Shown in pieces: positions 19,982 to 29,126 of a stretch of 64,000 nucleotides of DNA (within the stretch, counting starts at the first letter, position 1; every line of letters starts with the position of its first letter). The translations under genes and the position numbers were made by a program. Location of the stretch: assembly GCF_001423485.1 (NCBI RefSeq), contig NZ_LMOD01000005.1, positions 124,001-188,000 of the forward strand, read 5' to 3'. The notes beneath the pieces are model-generated. The model made no database searches, was not told the origin of the DNA, and saw only the letters and a program-made list of their open reading frames with translations. Source of the stretch: Microbacterium sp. Leaf320 (lineage in GTDB: Bacteria; Actinomycetota; Actinomycetes; Actinomycetales; Microbacteriaceae).

Positions 19982-22033
19982 TCAGGTATCGAGCCCGCGA
20001 CGCTTCAGCAGAGGGGCGATCTCGGCGTCGCGGCCACGGAAGTCGCGGTACGCGACGAGAGGGTCCTTCGATCCGCCGACCCCGAGGAGGCGCGCGCGGA
20101 ACCTATCGCCGTTCTCGCGCGTGAGCCCGCCGTTCTCTCGGAACCAGTCGACGGTGTCGGCGTCGAGCACCTCGCTCCAGATGTAGGAGTAGTACCCGGC
20201 GCTGTATCCGCCCGAGAACACGTGCGCGAAGTAGGTCGACGAATAGCGAGTCGGCACCACCGGGTCATCGAGACCGATGTCGGCGAGCGCCGCGCTCTCG
20301 AACGAGGAGACGTCGGCGATCTCCCCGTCGGGCCCGACTCGGTGCCAGGCCTGGTCGAGCCAGGCGGCCGCGAGGTACTCGCTGGTGTCGTGCCCCTGGT
20401 TGAAGGTCTCTGTCGCGCGCAGGCGCTCGACGATCGCCGGGTCGAGTGCCTCACCGGTCTCATGGTGACGCGCGTAGTTGTCGAGCACCTCGGGCCAGAG
20501 GATCCACATCTCGTTCACCTGGCTGGGGAACTCGACGAAGTCGCGGAAGACGTTCGTGCCCGCGAAGTGCGGATACGTCACCACGGCGAAAAGTCCGTGC
20601 AGGGCGTGCCCGAACTCATGGAAGAGCGTGGTGACCTCATCGAGGGTCAGCAGGGTCGGCTCCCCGTCGCCGGGAAGCGGCACGTTGAGGTTGTTGACCA
20701 CGACCGGCAGCGTGCCGCGGAGGTGCGACTGGCTCACGATGGGGTTCATCCATGCGCCGCCACGCTTCGAGTCGCGCGTGTAGAGATCGAGCACGTACAG
20801 TCCGAGGGCGGTGCCGTCGGCGTTGTGCACCTCGAACACGCGTGCGCCCGGGTGGTAGGCCACCAGGTCGTGCCGTTCGGTGAAGGTGACGCCGTAGAGC
20901 TGGGTGGCGGCGAAGAACACGCCGTCCTGCAGCACCCGCTCGGCTTCGAACCACGGTCGGAGCGCGCTCGTGTCGATGTCGTAGCGCGCGGTGCGCACCT
21001 TCTCGGTGTAGAAGGCCCAATCGTGCGCCTCGACGGGGAAGGGCGCGCTCTCGGTCTCGTCGACGATCGCCTGCAAGGCCTCCCGCTCCGCACGGGCGTT
21101 GCGCGCGGCCGGGGCGGCGAGCTCACGCAGCATCCGCTCGACCGCCTCGGGAGTCCCTGCCGTCTCGTCGGCCGTGACGTATGCCGCGTGCGATGCGTAG
21201 CCGAGCAGTTCCGCACGCTCTGCGCGAAGTCGCACGATCTCTCGCAGCACCGGCCGGTTGTCGTTCCCGTTGTCGCGTGATGCCCGGACGCGGGATGCGT
21301 CCATGATCCGTCGCCGCGCCTCGCGATCACGCAGCTGCGCGAGATATGGGTGCCCCGTGAACAGGGGCAGCGAGATCAGGAACCTGCCGTCGAGACCGCG
21401 CTCCTGGGCCGAGCGCGAGGCGGCGGAGAGCTCTCCCGCACTGAGACCGGCGAGCTCCTCGGCGGAGTCGAACACGACGGCCAGGTCGTTGGTGTCGTTC
21501 AGCAGGTTGCGTTCGAACGTGTTGTTGAGCGTCGAGAGCTGCTGGTTGAGCAGAGTGAGCCGCTCCTTTGAGGCGTCATCGAGGGCGGCGCCCGCGTGGG
21601 TCATCTCACGGTGGTGCCGCTCGACGAGATATCGCTGCTCGTCGTCGAGGTCGAGTTCAGCGAGCTGTGCGTGCACCTGCTGCACGCGCCAGTACAGGGC
21701 ACCGTCGAGGGTGATCGCATCCTGATGCGCTGCCATCAGGGGAGCGAGGTGCTCGTCGATCTCCTGGATCTCGGGCGTCGCATCAGCCGAGGTCACCGTG
21801 TAGAACGCGTGCGCGACTCTGTCGAGCAGGTCGCCGGAGCGCTCGAGCGCGTCGATCGTATTCTCGAAGGTGGGCATCGAGCGCACCATCGTGATCCGCG
21901 AGATCTCGCGGAGGTGCTCATCGAATGCGGCCTGGAAGGCGGGAAGGTAGTGCTCGGGCCTGATCGCGGCGAAGTCAGGAAGACCGTAAGGGAGAGTGGA
22001 CGGCTGGAGCAGCGGGTTCGAGGCGTCGGTCAT
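19982..22033 (-). CDS. dcp: M3 family peptidyl-dipeptidase (Dcp-like)
   Basis: 683-aa zinc metallopeptidase of family M3. The zincin motif is HEFGH in TLFHEFGHALHGLF, and the further Glu ligand lies in the downstream VEFPSQVNE segment. The start (NPLLQPSTLPYGLPDF) and end (GRDAEIAPLLKRRGL) align by eye with Escherichia coli Dcp, which removes C-terminal dipeptides from short peptides, and the length is nearly identical (about 680 aa). No signal peptide, so cytoplasmic peptide recycling is likely. The start overlaps the end of the LysR gene by 4 nt (ATGA), so the two may be one transcript. Confidence 0.93.
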   Translation of the reverse strand: MTDASNPLLQPSTLPYGLPDFAAIRPEHYLPAFQAAFDEHLREISRITMVRSMPTFENTIDALERSGDLLDRVAHAFYTVTSADATPEIQEIDEHLAPLMAAHQDAITLDGALYWRVQQVHAQLAELDLDDEQRYLVERHHREMTHAGAALDDASKERLTLLNQQLSTLNNTFERNLLNDTNDLAVVFDSAEELAGLSAGELSAASRSAQERGLDGRFLISLPLFTGHPYLAQLRDREARRRIMDASRVRASRDNGNDNRPVLREIVRLRAERAELLGYASHAAYVTADETAGTPEAVERMLRELAAPAARNARAEREALQAIVDETESAPFPVEAHDWAFYTEKVRTARYDIDTSALRPWFEAERVLQDGVFFAATQLYGVTFTERHDLVAYHPGARVFEVHNADGTALGLYVLDLYTRDSKRGGAWMNPIVSQSHLRGTLPVVVNNLNVPLPGDGEPTLLTLDEVTTLFHEFGHALHGLFAVVTYPHFAGTNVFRDFVEFPSQVNEMWILWPEVLDNYARHHETGEALDPAIVERLRATETFNQGHDTSEYLAAAWLDQAWHRVGPDGEIADVSSFESAALADIGLDDPVVPTRYSSTYFAHVFSGGYSAGYYSYIWSEVLDADTVDWFRENGGLTRENGDRFRARLLGVGGSKDPLVAYRDFRGRDAEIAPLLKRRGLDT

Positions 22034-22944
22034 CCTCTGAGCCTAGCCATCACCCGCTGGAGGGCCTCGACGACGAGGCGGACGGACTGCCGTCTCAGGT
22101 TCTCGGGGCGGGCGAGCACATCGATCATCCGGTGGGTGCTGACTCCTCGCAGCGGGAGGCGGACGATGTCACGATCGTCGACCGTGCGGGTCGTGTAGCG
22201 GGGCAGCATCCCCAGCACTCCGCCAGCGGCGACGACGGCGGCGATCGCCCCGTAGTCGTTGATCCGGTGGCGGATCTCGACGGGGCGACCGGCCACGGCG
22301 GACACCGCGCGCAGCACGTCGTCGGGGGAGTAGCCGACACGGCTCGTGACCCACGGGCTGTCGACCACGTCGAAGGGTGTCACCTGGCCACGCGCGGCAA
22401 GGGGGTGGGATGCCGAGACGGCGACGTCGAGCGGCTCCCGCACGAGCGCAAGGCTGCGCACCCCGTCGGTGGGCCAGGGAGGAGAGTGCTCCATGCGATG
22501 GGCGAGCACGAGGTCGTAGCGGGCGGTGAGAGCCGGAAAATCGCTCTGAGCCACATCCTCGTCTGTGAGCTGCACGGTCGGCGGCGCATCCGCGGCGTCG
22601 AGCTCTCGGATCAGCGAGCCGAACAGCGCCTGTCCCACGCTGTGGAATCCGCTGACCGTGACGATGCCGGTGCTGTCGCCTTCGAAGTCGTCCACCGCGC
22701 TGCGCGCTGCGGCCATGGCATCGATCGCGTCGGCGCCGGCCGTGGCGAGCACTTCGCCTGCGGCGGTCAGCGCCAGGCGGCGCCCGTCTCTGCGCGTGAG
22801 CGGCGTGCGAAAGCTCCGCTGCAGCGCAGCGAGGTGCTGCGATACGGCCGAAGGCGTGACGTGCAGGTTCTCGGCGACGGCGGCGACGCTGCCCAGCGCG
22901 CCGAGCTCTCTGAGGATCTGCAGCTGATGGAGTTCCATGCTCAC
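22030..22944 (-). CDS. LysR-family transcriptional regulator
   Basis: 304 aa from the GTG, or 302 aa from the ATG two codons inside, which is equally possible as no clear ribosome site is visible. N-terminal winged helix (residues about 5-60, GSVAAVAENLHVTPSAVSQHLAAL) and a LysR-type substrate-binding domain after residue 90. It is divergent from tdh-kbl with palindromes in the 75-nt gap, so control of threonine breakdown is a reasonable guess. It is also coupled to the dcp-like peptidase downstream, which would supply amino acids. The effector is unknown. Confidence 0.88.
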   Translation of the reverse strand: MSMELHQLQILRELGALGSVAAVAENLHVTPSAVSQHLAALQRSFRTPLTRRDGRRLALTAAGEVLATAGADAIDAMAAARSAVDDFEGDSTGIVTVSGFHSVGQALFGSLIRELDAADAPPTVQLTDEDVAQSDFPALTARYDLVLAHRMEHSPPWPTDGVRSLALVREPLDVAVSASHPLAARGQVTPFDVVDSPWVTSRVGYSPDDVLRAVSAVAGRPVEIRHRINDYGAIAAVVAAGGVLGMLPRYTTRTVDDRDIVRLPLRGVSTHRMIDVLARPENLRRQSVRLVVEALQRVMARLRG

Positions 22945-22948
22945 AGAT

Positions 22949-22960
22949 TAGCGATCGCTA
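22949..22960. promoter_or_regulatory. Palindrome in the LysR/tdh divergent gap
   Basis: TAGCGATCGCTA, a perfect 12-bp palindrome next to the LysR start. Candidate operator for autoregulation or tdh control. Confidence 0.4.
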
Positions 22961-22971
22961 CATCATTGATG
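22961..22971. promoter_or_regulatory. Second inverted repeat in the LysR/tdh gap
   Basis: CATCA-T-TGATG, immediately adjacent to the first palindrome. A 5-1-5 inverted repeat; candidate regulator half of a two-site operator. Confidence 0.35.
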
Positions 22972-23019
22972 CAGAAGTTCGAGATTGCTCTACATCGATA
23001 GTCGCGATGGGATCGAAGT

Positions 23020-24063
23020 ATGAAGGCACTGTTCAAAGCGGAACGCGCAGCCGGTCTCGAGCTCGTCGATCGTCCTGAGCCCACAGCGGCGGCTGACGAG
23101 GTGGTGATCCGCGTTCTGCGCACGGGGATCTGCGGCACCGACCTCCACATCCGTCGCTGGGACGAGTGGGCCGCGTCCGCGATCGAGGCTCCGCTCATCC
23201 CCGGCCACGAGTTCTACGGTGAGGTCGTCGAAGTCGGGCCGCTCGTGCATGACATCGCGGTGGGCGACCGCGTCTCCGGCGAGGGGCACATCGTCTGCGG
23301 CACGTGCCGCAACTGCCGGGCGGGGCGTCGGCAGATGTGCATCCGCACGGTCGGCCTCGGGCTGCAGCGAGACGGCGCCTTCGCCGAGTTCCTCGCCCTG
23401 CCGGCTGCCAACGTCTGGGTGCATCACGCCGACGTCGCACCGGAGCTCGGCGCGATCTTCGACCCGCTCGGAAACGCCGTGCACACGGCGCTCACCTTCC
23501 CGCTCGTCGGCGAGGACGTGCTCGTGACGGGGTGCGGGCCGATCGGTCTGATGGCGATCGCCGTCGCCCGGCATGCCGGAGCCCGCTTCATCGCGGCGAC
23601 GGACGTGAGTGCTCCCCGTCTCGAGATGGCGCGTCTGATGGGCGCCGACGAGGTCGTCGACGTCTCGGTCCGCGACATCCGTGATGCACAGCACTGCCTC
23701 GGATTGCGGGAGGGATTCGACATCGGGTTCGAGATGAGCGGTGCGGCGACGGCGCTTCCCGCCATGATCGACAACATGAACCACGGTGGTCGGATCGCGA
23801 TGCTCGGACTGCCCAGCACCGGGTTCGACATCGACTGGGGCAAGCTCGTCACCCACATGCTCACGATCAAGGGCATCTACGGACGCGAGATGTTCGAGAC
23901 ATGGAACGCGATGGGGGCGATGCTGCAGACCAGCGCGACTCTGCGCGACTCGATCGGACGGGTGATCGCCGATGTGATCCCCGCCAGGGATTGGGAACAG
24001 GGTTTCGCCGCGGCAGAGTCCGCGGGAACGGGAAAGATCATCCTCGATTGGACGGAGCTGTGA
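23020..24063 (+). CDS. tdh: L-threonine 3-dehydrogenase
   Basis: Zinc-dependent medium-chain dehydrogenase oxidising threonine to 2-amino-3-ketobutyrate with NAD+. 347 aa. Catalytic zinc site: C38 in TGICGTDLH and the GHEFYGEV His-Glu pair. The structural zinc Cys cluster is [15 protein letters not shown], and the Rossmann motif [11 protein letters not shown] follows. Its stop overlaps the kbl start by one base (TGATG), and the two enzymes act in sequence, which supports this call over other zinc alcohol dehydrogenases. Divergent LysR gene upstream. Confidence 0.95.
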   Translation: MKALFKAERAAGLELVDRPEPTAAADEVVIRVLRTGICGTDLHIRRWDEWAASAIEAPLIPGHEFYGEVVEVGPLVHDIAVGDRVSGEGHIVCGTCRNCRAGRRQMCIRTVGLGLQRDGAFAEFLALPAANVWVHHADVAPELGAIFDPLGNAVHTALTFPLVGEDVLVTGCGPIGLMAIAVARHAGARFIAATDVSAPRLEMARLMGADEVVDVSVRDIRDAQHCLGLREGFDIGFEMSGAATALPAMIDNMNHGGRIAMLGLPSTGFDIDWGKLVTHMLTIKGIYGREMFETWNAMGAMLQTSATLRDSIGRVIADVIPARDWEQGFAAAESAGTGKIILDWTEL

Positions 24064-25241
24064 TGTACGGGACATTCCGGAAGCATGTGGCGGACGAACT
24101 CGACGGCATCGAGGCTGCGGGCCTCACGAAGCACGAACGCGGCATCCGCGGGCCGCAGAGCGCCGAGATCACGGCGGACGGTGCGGAGGTGCTCAACTTC
24201 TGCGCCAACAACTATCTGGGGCTCGCGGACGACCCGCGAATCCTCGAGTCCGCGACCACAGCGCTGCAGGAGTGGGGCTACGGGCTCGCCAGCGTCCGCT
24301 TCATCTGCGGCACCCAGGAGCAGCACCTGGAGCTGGAGCGCCGACTCGCGGGGTTCCTCGGAACGGACGATGCGATCCTGTACTCCTCGTGCTTCGACGC
24401 CAACGGGGGAGTGTTCGAGACGCTGTTCGGTGCCGAGGATGCGATCATCTCGGACGAGCTCAACCACGCGTCGATCATCGACGGGATCCGTCTCTCCAAG
24501 GCTCGTCGACTGCGGTATCGAAACCGCGACATGGCGGATCTCGAGGCGCAGCTGCAGGCGGCATCCGATGCTCGTTTCCGGGTGGTCGTCACGGACGGCG
24601 TCTTCTCGATGGACGGCTACATCGCACCCCTCGCCGAGATCTGCGACCTGGCCGAGCGCTACGACGCCCTCGTGTTCGTCGACGATTCGCACGCGGTCGG
24701 ATTCGTGGGAGAGAACGGCCGGGGCACACCGGAGCTCTGCGGGGTCGCGGATCGGGTGGACATCTACACGGGCACGTTCGGCAAGGCCCTCGGTGGAGCA
24801 TCCGGTGGCTACGTCGCCTCGCACGCCGACATCGTCGCTCTGCTGCGTCAGCGCTCGCGCCCGTATCTGTTCTCGAACACGCTCGCGCCCGCGATCGTGG
24901 CAGGAACCCTGACCGCTCTCGACCTGGTCGAGGGTTCGGCCGATCTCCGAGCGCGTCTGCGCGACAACGCCGCCCTGTTCCGCGAGCGGATGACGGCGGA
25001 GGGGTTCGATCTGCTGCCGGGGGAGCATCCGATCGTCCCGGTCATGTTCGGCGACGCGGCTCTCACGGCGCGAATCGCGACGGAGATGCAGGCGCAGGGC
25101 ATCTATGTGACCGCGTTCAGCTTTCCCGTCGTTCCCCGCGGACGGGCGCGGATCCGCGTGCAGCTGTCGGCGGCGCATACGGCCGGGCAGGTCGAGAGAT
25201 GCGTGGCCGCCTTCGTCGCCGCGCGAGCCGTCGTGAGCTGA
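24063..25241 (+). CDS. kbl: Glycine C-acetyltransferase (2-amino-3-ketobutyrate CoA ligase)
   Basis: PLP enzyme splitting 2-amino-3-ketobutyrate with CoA into glycine and acetyl-CoA, the second step of threonine degradation. 392 aa, as expected. The motifs [23 protein letters not shown] and [11 protein letters not shown] are present, and the PLP Lys is in [14 protein letters not shown]. Translation is probably coupled to tdh by the TGATG overlap. The operon appears to stop here: the next 72 nt hold palindromic operators of the ArsR gene rather than an obvious terminator. Confidence 0.96.
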   Translation: MYGTFRKHVADELDGIEAAGLTKHERGIRGPQSAEITADGAEVLNFCANNYLGLADDPRILESATTALQEWGYGLASVRFICGTQEQHLELERRLAGFLGTDDAILYSSCFDANGGVFETLFGAEDAIISDELNHASIIDGIRLSKARRLRYRNRDMADLEAQLQAASDARFRVVVTDGVFSMDGYIAPLAEICDLAERYDALVFVDDSHAVGFVGENGRGTPELCGVADRVDIYTGTFGKALGGASGGYVASHADIVALLRQRSRPYLFSNTLAPAIVAGTLTALDLVEGSADLRARLRDNAALFRERMTAEGFDLLPGEHPIVPVMFGDAALTARIATEMQAQGIYVTAFSFPVVPRGRARIRVQLSAAHTAGQVERCVAAFVAARAVVS

Positions 25242-25251
25242 CGGTGGTGTG

Positions 25252-25267
25252 GCAAAGACTTCTTTGC
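25252..25267. promoter_or_regulatory. ArsR-type operator 1
   Basis: GCAAAGA-CT-TCTTTGC, a perfect 7-2-7 inverted repeat 47 nt upstream of the ArsR start. Same core as operator 2, with centres 28 bp apart. Confidence 0.65.
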
Positions 25268-25276
25268 AAAAGAATG

Positions 25277-25298
25277 CTTGCAAAGAAGTCTTTGCAAG
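25277..25298. promoter_or_regulatory. ArsR-type operator 2 (22-bp perfect palindrome)
   Basis: Left arm CTTGCAAAGA (25277-25286) and right arm TCTTTGCAAG (25289-25298) around AG: a perfect 10-2-10 palindrome 16 nt before the ArsR start. Its AT-rich sequence stands out in this GC-rich window. Likely autoregulatory operator. Confidence 0.7.
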
Positions 25299-25302
25299 AG
25301 TA

Positions 25303-25310
25303 TCTTTGCA
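25303..25310. promoter_or_regulatory. ArsR-type operator half-site
   Basis: TCTTTGCA, a single arm of the same motif 3 nt before the ArsR start codon. Confidence 0.45.
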
Positions 25311-25313
25311 TGC

Positions 25314-25937
25314 ATGGCAGACGAAGAGCAGTTGCGACGACTCGATTCCGGGGCGCTCAAGGCCCTGGCTCACCCGCTGCGTGTGCGGATCTTCGATCTG
25401 CTCAGCGCACATGGGCCGCAGACGGCGAGTTCGCTCGCATCGATGCTGGGGGAGACCTCCGGGTCCACCAGCTACCATCTGCGCACTCTCTCGGCACATG
25501 ACCTGATCCACGAGGTCGAGGGGCGGGGCACAGCGCGCGAGCGCTGGTGGGAGCTGCCCGAGGGGCGCATCGACATCCCCGGTCCGAGCCAGAGCATGTC
25601 GCCCGCGAACCGGGCAGCGGCGCAGATCGTGTCGTCGGAGTTCTTCCGCCTGCGGCACGAGACCCTGATGTCCTACGTCAACCGGCCGGACACCGAGGTG
25701 CCGGCGGGCTGGAAGGACGCGGGCCTGATCGCCACGACCCTCCTCGAGATGACCCCCTCGCAGATGGAGGATCTCAAGGACGAGCTCATGGGAGTCATCG
25801 AGAGTGCCGTAGGTCGATATCGCGGCCAGACCGGGCCAGACGTGCGCCGGGTGTCGATGCGCACCGAGCTCTTCGACCTTCCGGCGACCGGGCCGGTGCT
25901 CTCCGATGCCGCTGACTCGAACGAGGAGGAATCATGA
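25314..25937 (+). CDS. ArsR-type winged-helix transcriptional regulator
   Basis: 207 aa. N-terminal winged helix typical of the ArsR/HTH_20 group: LKALAHPLRVRIFDLL, then TASSLASMLGETSGSTSYHLRTL as the recognition region. No metal-binding Cys motif (CxC) is present, so it is not a classical arsenic or cadmium sensor. The C-terminal 100 residues are an unassigned, mainly helical effector or dimerisation domain. The start MADEEQLRR at 25314 is chosen because a longer frame runs through the operators. Three TCTTTGCA-containing sites precede it, suggesting tight autoregulation. Overlaps the next small gene by 4 nt. Confidence 0.88.
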   Translation: MADEEQLRRLDSGALKALAHPLRVRIFDLLSAHGPQTASSLASMLGETSGSTSYHLRTLSAHDLIHEVEGRGTARERWWELPEGRIDIPGPSQSMSPANRAAAQIVSSEFFRLRHETLMSYVNRPDTEVPAGWKDAGLIATTLLEMTPSQMEDLKDELMGVIESAVGRYRGQTGPDVRRVSMRTELFDLPATGPVLSDAADSNEEES

Positions 25938-26152
25938 CCAGCGCGACCATCCGCCTCGTCGCACCGACACAGGCCGAGCGGCAGCTCCTCGGCCTCGCCG
26001 ATCTCCTCACGGGATTCGTCGAGCGACGCATCACTCGTCGGGCCCAGAAGCGAGCCCTCGCGCTCGACCTCCTGCGGGAGCAGCAGACCAGGCGACAGGA
26101 CCCCCGCGCGGTCGAGCACATGCTCGCGCAGATCGGGCTCCCTCGGCGCTGA
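25934..26152 (+). CDS. Small basic hypothetical protein
   Basis: 72 aa, not recognised. Predicted mostly helical, rich in Arg, Leu and Ala, with no membrane segment or cysteine. Its start overlaps the ArsR stop (ATGA), so it is part of the regulator's operon and would share its control. A 12-bp terminator follows. It could be an interaction partner of the regulator, but nothing in the sequence shows that. Confidence 0.65.
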   Translation: MTSATIRLVAPTQAERQLLGLADLLTGFVERRITRRAQKRALALDLLREQQTRRQDPRAVEHMLAQIGLPRR

Positions 26153-26168
26153 GACGTTCCGATGACAG

Positions 26169-26205
26169 CGAAGCCCCCTGCCGCAGGCGCGGACAGGGGG
26201 CTTCG
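26169..26205. terminator. Bidirectional terminator
   Basis: A perfect 12-bp stem CGAAGCCCCCTG (26169-26180) with 26194-26205 and a 13-nt loop, between convergent genes. Confidence 0.8.
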
Positions 26206-26219
26206 TCGTCAGAGCTCGG

Positions 26220-26435
26220 TCAGTCGTCGAACGGGCGGGCGATCACGTCACCGGAGCCGGTCTGAACGACCTCCCAGCCCGCATCGAGCTCGGCGGTCGC
26301 GCGGCCCTCGAGCCAGGTGAGCGTCCAGTGCCCGGTGAGACCGCGCGATTCGACCTCGGAGATCGCCGGCCGGAGCGCGGCGGGAACGGATGCCGGCGGC
26401 TCGGAGCCGGTGGCCCATCGCGTGCCCAGCTGCAT
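26220..26435 (-). CDS. Small hypothetical protein downstream of valS
   Basis: 71 aa, unrecognised. The ATG overlaps the valS stop (TGATG), so it is translated from the valS message. Sequence is acidic towards the C-terminus with aromatic residues (GHWTLTWLEGRA, AGWEVVQTG) suggesting a small beta-rich fold; no membrane segment. The alternative, a long frame running back through valS on the same strand, is a shadow. Confidence 0.6.
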   Translation of the reverse strand: MQLGTRWATGSEPPASVPAALRPAISEVESRGLTGHWTLTWLEGRATAELDAGWEVVQTGSGDVIARPFDD

Positions 26436-29029
26436 CAGGCGCCCTCGACCGGGGCGAGCTCGATCGCGGTGACCGCGAACTCGTCCGCCTCGGTGAACTC
26501 GAGGTCGGCGATGCGCCCGACTGCTCGGAGATCGTCGGCCGCGGCGCGGAGCGCCTCGAGCTTGGCGGCAGGGGCGGCTATCGCCGCACGTGACACCGGG
26601 GTCTTCTGCGACGCCTTCGCCTCGGTCTTGGCGCGGCGAATGCCGATCAGGGCCTCGCTCGCCGCCGACAGCACAGCCGTGTCGCCCTCGATGCCGAGTG
26701 CCTCCGGCCAGGCCGCGGTGTGCACCGAGCCCTCTTCGAACCACGACCACACCTCCTCGGTCGCGAACGAGACGATCGGTGCGAGCAGGCGCAGCAGCGT
26801 AGACAGCGCCAGGCGCAGCGCGAGCGCGGCGGATGCCTGACCCACGTCGTTCTGGTTGTACGCGCGCTCCTTGACGAGCTCGAGGTAGTCGTCGCAGAAG
26901 GTCCAGAAGAACGCCTCGGTGACTTCGAGCGCCTTCGCCTGGTCGTAGTTCTCGAACGCCCTGGTGGCCTCTGCGATCACGGCGTCGAGCCCGGTGAGCA
27001 TCGAGGCGTCGAGCGCATGCGTCACCTGCGCGCCCTCGGGCACGGGGAACGACAGCACGAACTTCGCGGCGTTCAGCACCTTGATCGCCAGGCGGCGACC
27101 GATCTTGACCTGCGTCGGGTTCTGCGGGTCGAAGGCGGCATCCATGCCCAGGCGGCTGGAGGCGGCCCAGTAGCGCACCGCATCCGATCCGTGGGTCTCG
27201 AGGATGTCCGCCGGCGTCACGACGTTGCCCTTCGACTTCGACATCTTCTTGCGGTCGGGGTCGACGATGAAGCCCGAGATCGCGGCGTTGCGCCACGGCG
27301 AACGGCCGTCTTCGAGGGTCGAACGCAGCATGGTCGAGAAGAGCCAGGTGCGAATGATGTCCTGACCCTGCGGGCGCAGGTCGAACGGGGCCGTGAGGTT
27401 CCACAGCTCCTCATCGCGCTGCCATCCGCCGGCCAGCTGCGGGGTCAGGGACGACGTGGCCCAGGTGTCGAGGATGTCGGCCTCGGCCTCGAATCCACCG
27501 GCCACTCCACGCTGATCCTCGGTGTATCCCGCAGGTACGTCGGTCGTCGGGTCGATGGGCAGGGACGCGTGGTCCGGAGCGAGCACGCGGTCGTAGTCGC
27601 GATCGCCGTTCTCGTCGAGTCCGTACCAGAGCGGGATCGGCACGCCGAAGAAACGCTGACGCGACACGAGCCAGTCGCCGGTCAGGCCGCCGACCCAGTT
27701 CTCGTAGCGCACGCGCATGAACTCCGGGTGCCAGGCGAGTTCGGTTCCGTGCGCGAGCAGCTCGTCGCGGAGCTTCGCGTCACGGGCGCCGTTGCGGATG
27801 TACCACTGCCGCGTCGACACGATCTCGAGTGGACGGTCGCCCTTCTCGAAGAACTTCACCGCGTGATTGAAGGGCTTGCCGACCGCGGTCATGTCGCCGG
27901 TCTCCTGAAGCTTCTCGACGATCGCCTTGCGGGCCGAGAACACGGTCTTGCCGGCGAGCTCGGCCGTGTACCAGTCGATGGCCTCGGGGCTCGCCACGAT
28001 CGACGGGGCAGTGGGCAGGAAGCGCCCGTCCAGGCCGATGGTCGTCATGTTCGGCAGGTCGCCGCCGGTGGTGGTGCGCAGCTCCCGCCACCAGATGATG
28101 TCGGTCACGTCGCCGAAGGTGCAGACCATAGCCGCACCCGTTCCCTTGTCGGGTTGCGCGAGGTGGTGTCCGTGGACCTCGATCTCGGCGCCGAAGAAGG
28201 GCGTCCGCACCTTCGTGCCGATCAGGTGCTTGTGCGGGCCCTCGGGGTGCGTCACGATCGCGACGCAGGCGGGGAGCAGCTCCGGGCGGGTGGTCTCGAT
28301 CGTGATCGACCCCGAACCGTCTGCGAAGGGGAAGTCGATGGTGTGGTAGGCGGCCTGCTGATCGCGGTCCTCGAGCTCCGCCTGGGCGATGGCCGAGCGG
28401 AAGTCGATGTCCCACAGGGTCGGAGCGAGCGACTGATAGGCCTCGCCGCGCTCGAGGTTGCGCAGGAACGCGAGCTGGCTCTGACGGATCGTGTCGTCGG
28501 AGATCGTGCGGTACGTCTGGGTCCAGTCGACGCTGAGGCCCAGCTGGCGGAACAGGGCCTCGAACTGCTTCTCATCCTCGATGGTCAGGCGCTCGCACAG
28601 CTCGATGAAGTTGCGGCGGCTGATCGGCACCTGATCGGCGGCGCGGCTGGACTTGTTGTCCCCACCCTCGAACGGCGGGGTGAAGTCTGTCTGGTACGGG
28701 AGCGTCGGATCGCAGCGCACGCCGTAGTAGTTCTGCACGCGGCGCTCGGTGGGCAGTCCGTTGTCGTCCCAGCCCATCGGGTAGAACACGTTCTTGCCGC
28801 GCATGCGCTCGAACCGCGCCTTGACGTCGGTGTGCGTGTACGAGAACACGTGACCGATGTGCAGACTGCCGGATGCCGTGGGCGGGGGAGTGTCGATCGA
28901 GTACACGCCCTCGCGGCCGGACTGCGCGGCGCGGAGCCGATCGAACAGGTAGGTGCCCTGCTCGGACCACGACTCACCCCACTTCGCTTCGAGGCCTTCG
29001 AGCACGGGCTTGTCGGGAATCACGGACAT
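26435..29029 (-). CDS. valS: Valine--tRNA ligase
   Basis: Class I synthetase charging tRNA-Val. 864 aa. The HIGH motif is HIGH in ASGSLHIGHVFS, and KMSKS is in RKKMSKSKGNVV. The editing domain (ETTRPELLPACVA, GTGAAMVCTFGD) lies between. The C-terminus ends shortly after the anticodon-binding domain, without the long coiled-coil arm of the Escherichia coli type, so it looks like the shorter archaeal-like class. The start MSVIPDKP follows AGGAGACC; the longer frame is not supported by family alignment. A 71-aa gene is coupled downstream. No T-box was seen upstream. Confidence 0.95.
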   Translation of the reverse strand: MSVIPDKPVLEGLEAKWGESWSEQGTYLFDRLRAAQSGREGVYSIDTPPPTASGSLHIGHVFSYTHTDVKARFERMRGKNVFYPMGWDDNGLPTERRVQNYYGVRCDPTLPYQTDFTPPFEGGDNKSSRAADQVPISRRNFIELCERLTIEDEKQFEALFRQLGLSVDWTQTYRTISDDTIRQSQLAFLRNLERGEAYQSLAPTLWDIDFRSAIAQAELEDRDQQAAYHTIDFPFADGSGSITIETTRPELLPACVAIVTHPEGPHKHLIGTKVRTPFFGAEIEVHGHHLAQPDKGTGAAMVCTFGDVTDIIWWRELRTTTGGDLPNMTTIGLDGRFLPTAPSIVASPEAIDWYTAELAGKTVFSARKAIVEKLQETGDMTAVGKPFNHAVKFFEKGDRPLEIVSTRQWYIRNGARDAKLRDELLAHGTELAWHPEFMRVRYENWVGGLTGDWLVSRQRFFGVPIPLWYGLDENGDRDYDRVLAPDHASLPIDPTTDVPAGYTEDQRGVAGGFEAEADILDTWATSSLTPQLAGGWQRDEELWNLTAPFDLRPQGQDIIRTWLFSTMLRSTLEDGRSPWRNAAISGFIVDPDRKKMSKSKGNVVTPADILETHGSDAVRYWAASSRLGMDAAFDPQNPTQVKIGRRLAIKVLNAAKFVLSFPVPEGAQVTHALDASMLTGLDAVIAEATRAFENYDQAKALEVTEAFFWTFCDDYLELVKERAYNQNDVGQASAALALRLALSTLLRLLAPIVSFATEEVWSWFEEGSVHTAAWPEALGIEGDTAVLSAASEALIGIRRAKTEAKASQKTPVSRAAIAAPAAKLEALRAAADDLRAVGRIADLEFTEADEFAVTAIELAPVEGA

Positions 29030-29126
29030 GGAGGTCTCCTCGAGCGATGTATGCGGCACTGTGTGAGCGTGCCTGAGTGTGGGTTGTGCCCCACAGTCTA
29101 ATCGCCGCGAACGTGTGGGGAATCCC

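Noticed and set aside
26720..29101. 793-aa plus-strand frame across valS
   Set aside because: Antisense to an unmistakable valS; composition typical of a shadow frame in GC-rich DNA.
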